A stretch of 64,000 nucleotides of DNA from an uncultured Pseudomonadota bacterium (GTDB taxonomy: Bacteria > Pseudomonadota > Alphaproteobacteria > RF32 > CAG-239): positions 1 through 64,000 of the forward strand of contig CACWKS010000006.1 of the NCBI GenBank assembly GCA_902761535.1. Reading direction: 5' to 3'. A program made the translations under genes and the position numbers. The notes under the pieces were generated by a model. The model was given only the letters and a program-made list of their open reading frames with translations, had not been told where the DNA came from and searched no databases. This document shows, one piece after another, positions 46,833 to 57,223 of this stretch; the first letter of the stretch is position 1; each line of letters starts with the position of its first letter.

Positions 46833-49800
46833 ATGAATAATGATGTAGCAAAATATTTTGGTGGGCAGGTTGCTGCTGAAACTTTTGATAAAATCAAGAT
46901 TTCAATAGCTTCTCCTGAACAAATTCGTTCTTGGTCTTACGGTGAGGTTAAAAAACCCGAGACCATTAACTATCGTACTTTTAAGCCGGAAAGAGACGGA
47001 TTGTTCTGTGCCCGTATTTTCGGTCCGGTAAAGGATTACGAATGTTTGTGCGGTAAATACAAACGTATGAAATATCGCGGTATTGTTTGCGAAAAGTGCG
47101 GTGTTGAAGTTACTTTGTCGAAAGTTCGCCGTGAAAGAATGGGACATATCGAATTGGCAGCTCCGGTTGCACATATTTGGTTTTTGAAGTCTTTGCCCAG
47201 TCGTATTTCGATGATTACGGATATTCCGATGAAGGCTTTGGAAAAAGTTTTGTATTTTGAAAGCTATATTGTAATTGAGCCCGGTTTGACTCCGTTGGGA
47301 GTTAACGAGTTGTTGACCGAAGATCAGTATCAAGAGGCTTTGGATGAATACGGAGAAGATGCTTTCCGTGCATCAATCGGTGCCGAGGCTTTGAAAGAGA
47401 TATTGTCTAATATAGATTTGGAAGCCGAGAGGGCAACAATTCGTGCCGAGTTGAAGGATAATGCCTCGGAAGCTAAACGCAAGAAGTTGGTTAAACGTTT
47501 GAAGATTATTGAGTCTTTCATTGATTCGAATACCAAGCCGGAATGGATGATTTTGGATGTATTGCCGGTTATTCCGCCGGAGTTGCGTCCTTTGGTTCCA
47601 TTAGATGGCGGCAGATTTGCCACTTCGGATTTGAACGATTTGTATCGTCGTGTTATCAACCGCAACAATCGTTTGAAGAGATTGTTGGAATTGCATGCAC
47701 CGGATATCATCGTTCGTAACGAGAAGAGAATGTTGCAGGAATCGGTTGATGCTTTGTTTGATAACGGTCGCAGAGCCAGAGCGATTACCGGAACCAACAA
47801 ACGTCCGTTGAAGTCTTTGTCGGATATGTTGAAAGGTAAACAAGGTCGTTTCCGTCAAAACTTGTTAGGTAAACGTGTTGACTATTCAGGTCGTTCGGTT
47901 ATTACCGTAGGACCGGAATTGAAATTGCAACAATGCGGTTTGCCGAAAAAGATGGCGTTGGAATTGTTTAAGCCTTTTGTATATTCCAAATTGGAACTTT
48001 ACGGTCATGCAACAACCATTAAGGCAGCCAAGCGTATGGTTGAAAAAGAGCGTCCGGAAGTTTGGGATATATTGGAAGAAGTGATCAGAGAGCATCCGGT
48101 ATTGTTAAACCGTGCTCCGACTTTGCACCGTTTGGGTATTCAGGCATTTGAGCCGGTATTGGTTGAAGGTAAAGCTATTCACTTGCATCCTTTGGTTTGT
48201 ACAGCTTTTAACGCTGACTTCGATGGTGACCAAATGGCGGTTCACGTACCTCTTTCGATAGAAGCTCAGTTGGAAGCTCGCGTTTTGATGATGTCAACCA
48301 ACAATATTTTGTCGCCGGCTTCGGGTAAACCGATTATCGTGCCGACACAAGATATGGTTTTGGGTATTTACTATTTGACATACGAAGCCGAGGGTATGAA
48401 GGGTGAAGGCATGATATTTGCCGATTTCAACGAAGTACAAATGGCTTTGTTTGAAAAGGTGGTTGATCTGCATGCCAAGATTAAATGCCGTATGGAATAT
48501 GTTGATGATGAAGGCAACATTAAATACGGTTTGGTTGATACAACTCCGGGACGCATTATTGTTTCGGAAACTTTGCCGAAGCACAAAAATGTTAAATTCT
48601 CTTTGGTAAATCGTTTGTTGCGTAAGAAGGAAATCGGCGAAATCATTGATACGATTTATCGTCATTGCGGACAGAAAGAAACCTGTATGTTTGTCGATAA
48701 GATTATGACTTTAGGTTTCACTAATGCTTGCAAGGCCGGTATTTCGTTCGGTAAAGACGATTTGATCGTTCCGGATGCCAAGAAGACCTTGATTGCGGAA
48801 ACCGAAGCTCAGGTTAAAGAATTTGAGCAACAATATCAAAACGGTTTGATCACCAAAGGTGAGAAATATAATAAGGTGGTTGATATTTGGGCATCTTGTA
48901 CCGATAAGGTGGCTGACGAGATGATGAAAAATATTTCCAAGACCGAAAACGGTTATATCAACTCGGTTTATATGATGGCTCACTCCGGAGCCCGCGGTTC
49001 GGCAGCACAAATGCGTCAATTGGCCGGTATGCGCGGTTTGATGGCAAAGCCGTCGGGTGAAATTATTGAACAACCGATTATTTCAAACTTTAAGGAAGGT
49101 TTGACGGTGTCGGAATACTTCAACTCAACTCACGGTGCTCGTAAAGGTTTGGCTGATACCGCTTTGAAGACCGCTAACTCAGGTTATTTGACACGTCGTT
49201 TGGTTGATGTGGCTCAAGATGTGGTTATTACCGAGACCAACTGCGGAACCGAGCGCGGAATTGTTGTTCGTCCGGTAGTTGACGGCGGTAATGTTATCGT
49301 ATCAATCGGTGAGAGAATCTTAGGTCGTACCATTCAAGAAAATATCGTTCACCCCGAGACCGGCGAAATTTTGGTCAAGAAAGGTAAACTGATTGACGAA
49401 AATGATGTTGAGGTTGTTGAGGCGGCCGGTGTTGAACAGGTTAAAATCCGTTCGGTATTGACCTGTGATTGCAAACACGGTGTTTGTGCCGCTTGCTACG
49501 GACGTGATTTGGCGAGAGGAACTCCGGTTAATATCGGTGAGGCAGTCGGTGTTATTGCCGCACAGTCCATCGGTGAGCCGGGAACCCAATTAACCATGAG
49601 AACCTTCCACATCGGCGGTGCGGCACAAAAAGGTGCCGAACAAGCTTCAATTGAAGTTCCGTTTGCCGGTGTGATGAAATTGGATAACGGTCATGTGGTT
49701 ATCAATTCAGAAGGACACGGATTGGTATTGTCACGTAACTGCGAAATTGTGATTGTTGACAATCAGGGAAGAGAAAAATCCCGTCACAATATTCCTTACG

Positions 49801-50966
49801 GAACTAAGCTGTTGGCTAATGAAGGTGACAAGGTTAAAAAAGGTCAGAAGATTGCCGAGTGGGATCCGTTTACCGTTCCGGTTATTACCGAAAAAGCCGG
49901 TAAAGTTGAATTGGTTGACTTGATTAACAATGTTTCAATTAAGGAAGTTACTGACGAGACTACCGGTATCGTATCAAAGATTGTGATTGATTGGCGTTCC
50001 AATTCGGCTAATGCAGGTTTGAAACCGAGCATTATCCTGAAAGATGCCAAAGGCAAACAGGTTATGTCGGATAACGGCAAAGAAGTTCGTTATTATATGG
50101 CAGCCGATGCGATTTTGTCGGTAGATAACGGTTCGGAGGTTAAGGTCGGCGATGTTATTGCCAGAATTCCGAGAGAATCTTCCAAGACTAAAGATATTAC
50201 CGGTGGTTTGCCGCGTGTTGCCGAGTTATTCGAAGCCAGACGTCCGAAGGATCCGTCTATTATTGCTGATGTTGACGGTATTGTCGAGTTTGGCAAGGAT
50301 TATAAGTCAAAACAACGTATTACGGTGGTTCCGACCGAAGGTAATCCGGTTGAATATCTGATACCGAAGGGCAGACGCTTAATCGTTCAAGACGGCGATG
50401 TGGTTAAAAAAGGCGATGCCTTGGTTGACGGCAGTCCGGCTCCGCATGATATTTTGCGCGTTTTGGGCGTTGAAAAATTGGCGGAATATCTGGTTAAGGA
50501 AATCCAAGATGTTTATCGTCTGCAAGGTGTTAAAATCAACGATAAGCACATTGAGGTGATTGTATCGCAAATGTTGCGTAAGGTTGAGATTACCGATCCG
50601 GGTGATACTACATATCTGATCGGCGAGCAAGTTGATGCTGATGACTTTGAAGCCAGAAATGCCAAGGCAATCGAGGCCGGCGAAACTCCGGCTAAAGCTG
50701 ATCCGGTATTGTTAGGTATTACTAAAGCCAGCTTGCAGACCAAGTCGTTTATTTCAGCTGCATCCTTCCAGGAGACCACCAGAGTCTTGACCGAAGCTGC
50801 GGTTGAAGGAAAAGTTGATGACTTGCGCGGTTTGAAAGAAAACGTTATTGTCGGACGCTTAATTCCGGCCGGTACCGGAACGGTATTGCGTGCTTTGAAG
50901 AAAGTTGCCGCACAAAACGACAAAGAAATTCAAGCTATGCGTGAAGATCAAAAGAAATTGGGATAA
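46833..50966 (+). CDS. rpoC: RNA polymerase beta' subunit
   Basis: A 1377-aa beta' subunit. The N-terminal zinc ribbon is [20 protein letters not shown], the catalytic loop is [16 protein letters not shown], and the second zinc site is [13 protein letters not shown]. The trigger loop contains [20 protein letters not shown]. Full length with no anomalies. A strong terminator at 50985 follows the stop codon. Confidence 0.98.
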   Translation: MNNDVAKYFGGQVAAETFDKIKISIASPEQIRSWSYGEVKKPETINYRTFKPERDGLFCARIFGPVKDYECLCGKYKRMKYRGIVCEKCGVEVTLSKVRRERMGHIELAAPVAHIWFLKSLPSRISMITDIPMKALEKVLYFESYIVIEPGLTPLGVNELLTEDQYQEALDEYGEDAFRASIGAEALKEILSNIDLEAERATIRAELKDNASEAKRKKLVKRLKIIESFIDSNTKPEWMILDVLPVIPPELRPLVPLDGGRFATSDLNDLYRRVINRNNRLKRLLELHAPDIIVRNEKRMLQESVDALFDNGRRARAITGTNKRPLKSLSDMLKGKQGRFRQNLLGKRVDYSGRSVITVGPELKLQQCGLPKKMALELFKPFVYSKLELYGHATTIKAAKRMVEKERPEVWDILEEVIREHPVLLNRAPTLHRLGIQAFEPVLVEGKAIHLHPLVCTAFNADFDGDQMAVHVPLSIEAQLEARVLMMSTNNILSPASGKPIIVPTQDMVLGIYYLTYEAEGMKGEGMIFADFNEVQMALFEKVVDLHAKIKCRMEYVDDEGNIKYGLVDTTPGRIIVSETLPKHKNVKFSLVNRLLRKKEIGEIIDTIYRHCGQKETCMFVDKIMTLGFTNACKAGISFGKDDLIVPDAKKTLIAETEAQVKEFEQQYQNGLITKGEKYNKVVDIWASCTDKVADEMMKNISKTENGYINSVYMMAHSGARGSAAQMRQLAGMRGLMAKPSGEIIEQPIISNFKEGLTVSEYFNSTHGARKGLADTALKTANSGYLTRRLVDVAQDVVITETNCGTERGIVVRPVVDGGNVIVSIGERILGRTIQENIVHPETGEILVKKGKLIDENDVEVVEAAGVEQVKIRSVLTCDCKHGVCAACYGRDLARGTPVNIGEAVGVIAAQSIGEPGTQLTMRTFHIGGAAQKGAEQASIEVPFAGVMKLDNGHVVINSEGHGLVLSRNCEIVIVDNQGREKSRHNIPYGTKLLANEGDKVKKGQKIAEWDPFTVPVITEKAGKVELVDLINNVSIKEVTDETTGIVSKIVIDWRSNSANAGLKPSIILKDAKGKQVMSDNGKEVRYYMAADAILSVDNGSEVKVGDVIARIPRESSKTKDITGGLPRVAELFEARRPKDPSIIADVDGIVEFGKDYKSKQRITVVPTEGNPVEYLIPKGRRLIVQDGDVVKKGDALVDGSPAPHDILRVLGVEKLAEYLVKEIQDVYRLQGVKINDKHIEVIVSQMLRKVEITDPGDTTYLIGEQVDADDFEARNAKAIEAGETPAKADPVLLGITKASLQTKSFISAASFQETTRVLTEAAVEGKVDDLRGLKENVIVGRLIPAGTGTVLRALKKVAAQNDKEIQAMREDQKKLG

Positions 50967-50979
50967 TTCCTAATTAAAT

Positions 50980-51062
50980 AACAACGGCCTCTCTTGAAAA
51001 AAGAGAGGCTGTTTTTTTTGTGATTCAATAACTGATTTAGAGAAAAAATCTTGCATTTTATT
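50980..51062. repeat. rpoC terminator repeat, copy A
   Basis: About 80 bp beginning aacaacggcctctcttga and ending tcttgcattttat. It includes the intrinsic terminator (stem 50985-50995 with 51001-51011, followed by T8) and a TTGCAT that could be a -35 element. It is repeated almost exactly at 52281-52360. Confidence 0.9.
50985..51020 (+). terminator. rpoC intrinsic terminator
   Basis: An 11-bp stem with one G-U pair (50985-50995 with 51001-51011), loop gaaaa, followed by eight T residues. Ends the rpoB-rpoC operon. Confidence 0.9.
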
Positions 51063-51104
51063 AAATGTTTAGTTTATTATTTATTAGTATACTGGAGATA
51101 ATTA

Positions 51105-51513
51105 ATGAAAATATCTATCATAGGTGCATCAGGTAAAGTTGGTAGTGAATTGACACGACTATTAGCCGAGCAAAATGATTTCACACAAAAAGTTAATATC
51201 GTTTTGTACGCGCCTAATAATGCACGTAAAATAGCAGGAAATCTTGAAGATATTGAAGAAAGTTTAAGAATAAGAGGAAAAACACCTTTTCAAATTAATC
51301 AGAGTATCTATGGAAAAGACTATTGCTAGAGGAAAAGAAATATCAGATATGCAAAAAGATGTCCATTTGCCTGATGTAAACAGTGGTTTATCTAAGTTGC
51401 CTGCTGCTGCAATTTATAATATAATAGCAGTTTTCACACAGCCACAAAAATCTTTGGAGATTCCGTTAAATAGGCTTTTAACTGAAGATGAGCTTTTTAT
51501 CAGTTTCAATTAA
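51105..51513 (+). pseudogene. Degraded lactate/malate dehydrogenase-like gene
   Basis: Two fragments in different frames. The first (51105-51329) starts with an intact Rossmann motif KISIIGASGKVGSELTRLLAEQ and reads to about residue 75. The second (51310-51513, frame +1) contains QKDVHLPDVNSGLSKLPAAA and ends IPLNRLLTEDELFISFN, resembling the C-terminus of the same family. Together they cover far less than a dehydrogenase of about 310 aa, so the middle is missing and the frame is broken. Family assignment of the second part is tentative. Confidence 0.5.
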
Positions 51514-51524
51514 GGAGGGATAAA

Positions 51525-52199
51525 ATGCCGAAAGCTATATTGTTTGACTGGGATGACACTTTGGCTCACACACGTCCGGCTGTGGTTGAGTCGATGGAAT
51601 ATGTTTTGGGTAAATATGGTAAAGAACCTTGGGATATAACCAAAACAAAATATCGTGATACCAAAAAGTCATTGAAAGAAAATTTTCCTAATTTTTTTGC
51701 CGACGAAGCAGCTGCAGCATATCAAGATTATTTGAATTATTATACTCTAAATGGTTATAATAAGGTTGTCCCTTTAGAAGAAGCTTTTAATTTTTTGCAA
51801 GTATGTAACGAAAAAAAAATTGATATTTTTATTATTTCAAACAAAGAGAAATCCCTTCTGTTAAAAGAAATTTCTTTTTGTTTTCCAAATATTAAATTTA
51901 CTAAAATTCTAGGCAATGGTGATGCGCCTAAAAATAAACCTGAGCCTGATCCGGTATTTACTGCTCTTAAAGATGCGGAATATAAAATTGATAAAAATAA
52001 TGTTTGGCTAATCGGTGATACCAAGCAAGATACTGAGTGTGCTTATAATGCAGGCGTTCAGCCTATATTATTAGGCAAAGGCAAGTTTATGGAGGACAAT
52101 TATATAAAAGATAAGAAGGATTCATTACTGGTTTTTGATAATTTTACTGAAATTACAGATTATTTAATAAGGATTTTGAATAATGGAAGTAACCAATAA
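51525..52199 (+). CDS. HAD-superfamily hydrolase, phosphoglycolate phosphatase-like
   Basis: A 224-aa HAD hydrolase with complete motifs: FDWDDTLAHTRPA (D8, D10), IIFISNKEK-type motif II (IFIISNKEK), GDAPKNKPEPDP (lysine region) and WLIGDTKQDTECAYNAGV. A helical cap lies between motif I and II. The substrate is unknown. It lies between the two copies of the rpoC terminator repeat and is the only intact gene in that insert. Ribosome site AAGGAGG. Confidence 0.85.
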   Translation: MPKAILFDWDDTLAHTRPAVVESMEYVLGKYGKEPWDITKTKYRDTKKSLKENFPNFFADEAAAAYQDYLNYYTLNGYNKVVPLEEAFNFLQVCNEKKIDIFIISNKEKSLLLKEISFCFPNIKFTKILGNGDAPKNKPEPDPVFTALKDAEYKIDKNNVWLIGDTKQDTECAYNAGVQPILLGKGKFMEDNYIKDKKDSLLVFDNFTEITDYLIRILNNGSNQ

Positions 52200-52208
52200 G
52201 AATCCGTA

Positions 52209-52298
52209 ATCCGCAAGCGTATTGCCGACTGTCCGATTGGTGATAATGCGTTGAAAATTTTGCGAGATTTACCTGGAGAAAACAACGGCCTCTCTTGA
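52209..52298 (+). pseudogene. Gene remnant reading into the repeated terminator
   Basis: A 29-codon frame reads IRKRIADCPIGDNALKILRD and then LPGENNGLS, ending at a TGA inside terminator copy B. It looks protein-like but has no start codon and stops occur upstream in frame. It may be the tail of a gene joined to the repeat during rearrangement. No family is recognised. Confidence 0.3.
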
Positions 52299-52360
52299 GA
52301 AAGAGAGGCTGTTTTTTTGTGATTCAATAACTGATTTAAAAAAAATCTTGCATTTTATAT
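52281..52360. repeat. rpoC terminator repeat, copy B
   Basis: Nearly identical to 50980-51062 (a few single-base gaps or substitutions), including the terminator stem-loop and the TTGCAT. It directly precedes the structured leader of the methyltransferase gene. Confidence 0.9.
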
Positions 52361-52370
52361 CTTATCGTTT

Positions 52371-52592
52371 AACCTAGAGGGCAAGGCAGGTTGGTGTCTG
52401 CCCCGAGGACTGAAAACCTCATCGTTGGTTGCCGAGAACCATCGGCGTAAAAGCTTCTTTCCGGTCAAGTGACTGGAAGGAGGCAAAATAAGTTTATACA
52501 AGGGTTAATACCCTTTTTAAATCAATATGCCCGCTATTCCCAACGAGTAGTTTTCAGCTTCCAGTCGCCTTTTGCACCAAAGGCGATTTTTT
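52371..52592 (+). ncRNA. Structured leader RNA with terminator/antiterminator (attenuator-like)
   Basis: Between terminator copy B and the methyltransferase start are hairpins at 52385-52402, 52405-52420, 52426-52441, 52459-52478 and 52501-52514. They are followed by an intrinsic terminator (stem 52565-52572 with 52579-52586, then T6). The 3' side of the fourth hairpin (GACTGGAAG, 52471-52479) is the exact complement of CTTCCAGTC (52558-52566). The pairing extends to 11 bp and invades the terminator stem. So the terminator and this long-range helix exclude each other. The fold does not match any riboswitch class I recognise. Transcript ends are unknown. Confidence 0.6.
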
Positions 52593-52607
52593 GTTGAAAG
52601 AAACGCG

Positions 52608-53561
52608 ATGGGAAATGCAAGTTTACGTGCGGCAGATGGAAATAAAGATGATGAATTTTATACCGGTTATGATGATATTAAAAAAGAGTTGGTCAATTAT
52701 GCCAAATATTTTAAGGGCAAAGTGATTTATTGTAATTGTGATGATCATTACGGCATTGGTTTAGGCACACCAAAGTCTAATTTTTTGAAATATCTGGCAG
52801 ATAATTTTGAAGCTTTTCAAATTAAAAAAGTAATTGCCACCCATTATGAAAAAGATAAAGACCGCTCAACGATGTATATCTTGGATAAAGACAATACCGG
52901 CGACGGAATTATCTGTTTTGAAGATATTGCTGAAATTCCGATGCAAGGTAACGGCGATTTTAGGAGTCCGGAATGTATTAAGCTCTTGAAACAAGCCGAC
53001 ATTGTCATTACCAATCCGCCTTTTTCATTATTCCGTGAATATGTGGCGCAACTGATGGAATATAAAAAGAAATTTTTAATTATCGGGAATAAAAATGCGC
53101 TGTCATATAAAGAGATTTTTACAATAATCAAAAACAATGAAGTTTGGTTGGGCTATAATTCGCCAAGTGATTTTACTTATAAAGGTGAGCCGACAAAAAA
53201 AATAACAGGGTTAACCAGATGGTTTACTAATTTGGTAAACAGTAAGCGTAATGAATTTTTGCATACCGGTAAAAAGTATTACGGTTTTGAAAATATGTAT
53301 CCGCATTATGATAATTATGATGCCATCAATGTTGACAAGGTGGGTGATATTCCGATGGATTATGACGGAGTGATGGGCGTTCCGATAACTTTTATGGATA
53401 AGTATAATCCTGAACAATTTGAAATAATAGACGGATTAAATCGTTATACAATTTTAGATGTGGCTAAAGTTAATGATTGGGCAAAAGCTAATCATATTCA
53501 TTTAACAGAAATCAATGGAAAATCAAAATATTTGAGAATACTAATCAAAAGGAAGAAATAA
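52608..53561 (+). CDS. EcoRI-type adenine-specific DNA methyltransferase
   Basis: A 317-aa protein with the layout of the M.EcoRI family (N6-adenine methyltransferases). An N-terminal DEFYTGYDDIKKEL segment is followed by KVIYCNCDDHYGIGLGTPKSNFLKYL. The catalytic motif IV is DIVITNPPFSLFREYV (NPPF at 136-139), and a middle section has FLIIGNKNALSYKEIF. The ATG at 52608 is chosen because it starts just before the conserved region. It is the first gene after the structured leader and is followed 1 bp later by a DUF262-HNH gene, forming a probable restriction-modification pair. Confidence 0.85.
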   Translation: MGNASLRAADGNKDDEFYTGYDDIKKELVNYAKYFKGKVIYCNCDDHYGIGLGTPKSNFLKYLADNFEAFQIKKVIATHYEKDKDRSTMYILDKDNTGDGIICFEDIAEIPMQGNGDFRSPECIKLLKQADIVITNPPFSLFREYVAQLMEYKKKFLIIGNKNALSYKEIFTIIKNNEVWLGYNSPSDFTYKGEPTKKITGLTRWFTNLVNSKRNEFLHTGKKYYGFENMYPHYDNYDAINVDKVGDIPMDYDGVMGVPITFMDKYNPEQFEIIDGLNRYTILDVAKVNDWAKANHIHLTEINGKSKYLRILIKRKK

Positions 53562-53562
53562 C

Positions 53563-54792
53563 ATGACAATGAAAACATCTCAACCGCTTATTACTATTCG
53601 TGATTTGGTTAAAGGTTATTGTGACAAAGGTGAACAAGGGGTAAAAGCTTACGGCGGAAAACTCAATGTGCGTCCGGCTTATCAGCGTGCTTTTGTTTAT
53701 GAACCGGATGATCGTGATCGAGTTATGCTCTCGGTTTATAATAATATGCCGCTTAACAGTATGTATTGGGCGATTAATCCCGATGGTAGTTTTGAAGTGA
53801 TAGACGGACAACAACGAATTATTTCCATTTGCCAATTTATTACCAATGATGATGGTTTCGGTAATCCGATAGCAATTGATTTTAATGGTAAAAATACTCA
53901 GACTTTTGAAGGTTTGTCGGCAGAAAAACAAAAAGAAATTTTGGATTATAAATTGCAAGTTTATGTTTGCGAAGGCACCGATGATGAAAAACTTGATTGG
54001 TTTCACACCATTAATATTGCCGGCAAACAAATGACCAATCAAGAGCTGCTTAATGCCAACTATACCGGATCGTGGCTGACTTCCGCCAAACATTTTTTCT
54101 CAAAAAAGAATAATAATGAGGCAATCAATATCGCTTATTATGATAATGATAATAAAAAGACTTTGCTTAATCTTGCAGCGGATAAAGTGTTGGGAGATAT
54201 GGGAAGTCTCGGCGATAAGGCAAATCGACAGCTGTTGTTGGAGCTGGCTCTATTGTGGCGGGTTGATGCGGAACAAGAAGTGTATCCGCAAATCAAAGAT
54301 TATATGGGCAAACACCGATTTGATGAAAATGCTGATGAACTGATTGATTATTTTAAAAATGTGGTGGCTTGGGTTAAGTCAACTTTTGTAAATTATCGAA
54401 TCGATATGAAAGGACAGGATTGGGGAATTTTATACAATAAATATCATCATCTGAGATATAATTATATCGAATTAGAAGCAAAATTAAAATATTTATACTA
54501 CATATACGAGACTGACCCTGACGGGTTGAAGAAAAAAGGTTTTTATGAATATTGTCTGTCCGGCGACCGAAGTTTGATTTGGCACAGAGCTTTCAGCGAA
54601 AGACAGCAAAAAGAAGTTTATGAAAAACAAGGTAAAAAATGCGCAATATGCAAAAAACATTTTCTGTTAAAGGACATGGACGGACATCATTGTGTGGCTT
54701 TTGCCGATGGAGGAGAGACAACAATTGATAATTGTTTGATGCTTTGCAAAAATTGTCATATCGATTATCATGCACAAAAAAGAGAAGAATAA
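53563..54792 (+). CDS. DUF262 and HNH domain protein, putative restriction nuclease
   Basis: A 409-aa protein. The N-terminal DUF262 (GmrS/ParB-like) domain has RPAYQRAFVYEP (PAYQR at 38-42) and FEVIDGQQRIISI (DGQQR at 81-85). The C-terminus has a zinc-binding HNH module: CAICKKHF, DGHHCVAFADGG, then CKNCHIDYH. DUF262 and HNH-like domains occur together in GmrSD-type and other modification-dependent or defence nucleases. Linkage to the EcoRI-type methyltransferase suggests a restriction function, but the cut site and role are unproven. Confidence 0.8.
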   Translation: MTMKTSQPLITIRDLVKGYCDKGEQGVKAYGGKLNVRPAYQRAFVYEPDDRDRVMLSVYNNMPLNSMYWAINPDGSFEVIDGQQRIISICQFITNDDGFGNPIAIDFNGKNTQTFEGLSAEKQKEILDYKLQVYVCEGTDDEKLDWFHTINIAGKQMTNQELLNANYTGSWLTSAKHFFSKKNNNEAINIAYYDNDNKKTLLNLAADKVLGDMGSLGDKANRQLLLELALLWRVDAEQEVYPQIKDYMGKHRFDENADELIDYFKNVVAWVKSTFVNYRIDMKGQDWGILYNKYHHLRYNYIELEAKLKYLYYIYETDPDGLKKKGFYEYCLSGDRSLIWHRAFSERQQKEVYEKQGKKCAICKKHFLLKDMDGHHCVAFADGGETTIDNCLMLCKNCHIDYHAQKREE

Positions 54793-54909
54793 AATTTATC
54801 TGATTGAATTTGCTGATTTTTTCAAAAAAAATGCGGCTGTTAATAAATTTATAACCATCTGTTTGTCATAATGCCTTTACTGGTATTTTAACAACTGTAT
54901 GGTTGGTAG

Positions 54910-56004
<1,095 letters not shown>

Positions 56005-56019
56005 ATTTAAAAAAATATA

Positions 56020-56048
56020 TTGTGCAAAAGATAAACTTGGGATATACT
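56020..56048 (+). promoter_or_regulatory. Candidate promoter for ppx/gppA genes
   Basis: TTGTGC (56020-56025) and TATACT (56043-56048) are separated by 17 bp, 42 bp before the start of the first Ppx/GppA gene. Confidence 0.45.
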
Positions 56049-56089
56049 TACCTCAAGTTTATTTTTTTACAGCTAAAAGATTTAATAAA

Positions 56090-57223
56090 ATGCGTTATTG
56101 GCAAAAACAAAAAGCGGCAGCTGATGAAAGAATTAAAGAAATTAAAACAACAAATAAACATGACAATTATGCCGCGATAGATTTGGGAACTAATTCCTGT
56201 CGGTTGGTGATAGCTACACCGACACCGTCGGCTTTTCGCATTGTGGAAACTTATTCCAAAATAACGCGATTAGGCGAGGGAATAATCAATAATAACGAAT
56301 TGTCGCATACGGCAATTCGGAGGACAGTTAATGCTTTGAGAGTTTGTGCCGGAGTGCTGGAAGAATATGCTCCGATTAAAGCGGCGCGGTTTGTGGCTAC
56401 AGCGGCATGCCGCAGAGCCAAAAATTGTCAATATTTTATGGATTTGGTTAAAAAAGAAACCGGACTTAATATTGAAATCATTTCTTCACAGGAAGAGGCT
56501 CGTTTGGCGATGGTCGGCTGTGTGCCGTTATTGAATCGGCATATTCGCAGAGCTTTGGTTTTTGATATCGGCGGGGGATCTACCGAAATATCTTTAGCGA
56601 GAATGACAGCTTCGGGTAAGGCAATAATTGAGGGATATGCTTCCTTGCCTTACGGAGTGGTGACGGTATCGGAGGCTTTTCCCAATCATGAAATGACCGA
56701 TTTGGCTTATGATTCGATTATAGAGCGTACTCACAAAATTTTGACTGAATTTGAAGAGAAATATCATATATCCGAAGCAATATCCAATCAGGAAATCCAA
56801 ATTTTGGGCACTTCCGGCACGGTTACGGTTTTGGGAGCGGTATATTTGAATTTGTCGCATTATAATCGCTCGGTGGTTGACGGTTTGACAATCAATCGTT
56901 ATGATTTGATGCGTACAATCAATAAAATCAAGCGTATGGGCGATGAGGGGAGAAAAAAACATGCCTGTATCGGTGCGTCTAAGGCTGATTTGACGGTGGC
57001 CGGTTGCTCGATTATTGAGGGAATATTATCTTTTTGGGATGTTTCGGAAATAACCATTGCCGATAGAGGAATTCGCGAGGGTATTTTGCTGGATTTGATG
57101 CATCCCGATAAAAAAGAAAAGAAACCCTATTATCATAGACGGAGACGGCATAATTATTGGGCAAAACATAACCATTATTTTAATAATAATCAGAAATTGC
57201 AGGAAAGTGCTAATGACAAGTAG
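56090..57223 (+). CDS. ppx: Ppx/GppA family phosphatase (first paralogue)
   Basis: A 377-aa ASKHA-fold enzyme of the exopolyphosphatase/pppGpp phosphatase family. Motifs visible are YAAIDLGTNSCRLVIATP, FVATAACRRAKNC, SSQEEARLAMVGC, VFDIGGGSTEISLARM and ILGTSGTVTVLGAV. The C-terminus is basic and histidine-rich (YYHRRRRHNYWAKHNHYF), an unusual tail. Its stop overlaps the next gene by 11 bp; the second gene is a shorter paralogue. Which of polyphosphate or pppGpp it uses is unknown. Confidence 0.85.
   Translation: MRYWQKQKAAADERIKEIKTTNKHDNYAAIDLGTNSCRLVIATPTPSAFRIVETYSKITRLGEGIINNNELSHTAIRRTVNALRVCAGVLEEYAPIKAARFVATAACRRAKNCQYFMDLVKKETGLNIEIISSQEEARLAMVGCVPLLNRHIRRALVFDIGGGSTEISLARMTASGKAIIEGYASLPYGVVTVSEAFPNHEMTDLAYDSIIERTHKILTEFEEKYHISEAISNQEIQILGTSGTVTVLGAVYLNLSHYNRSVVDGLTINRYDLMRTINKIKRMGDEGRKKHACIGASKADLTVAGCSIIEGILSFWDVSEITIADRGIREGILLDLMHPDKKEKKPYYHRRRRHNYWAKHNHYFNNNQKLQESANDK

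Noticed and set aside
52371-52592. Possible match to SRP RNA, RNase P RNA, 6S RNA or SAH riboswitch
   Set aside because: Short similarities (GGAAGGA near the fourth hairpin; CCCGAGGA) were noted, but the P4 motif of RNase P, the SRP tetraloop-helix and the SAH core were not found. It is left as an unassigned structured RNA.
54793-54909. GANTC autoregulatory sites before ccrM
   Set aside because: No GANTC occurs in this gap.
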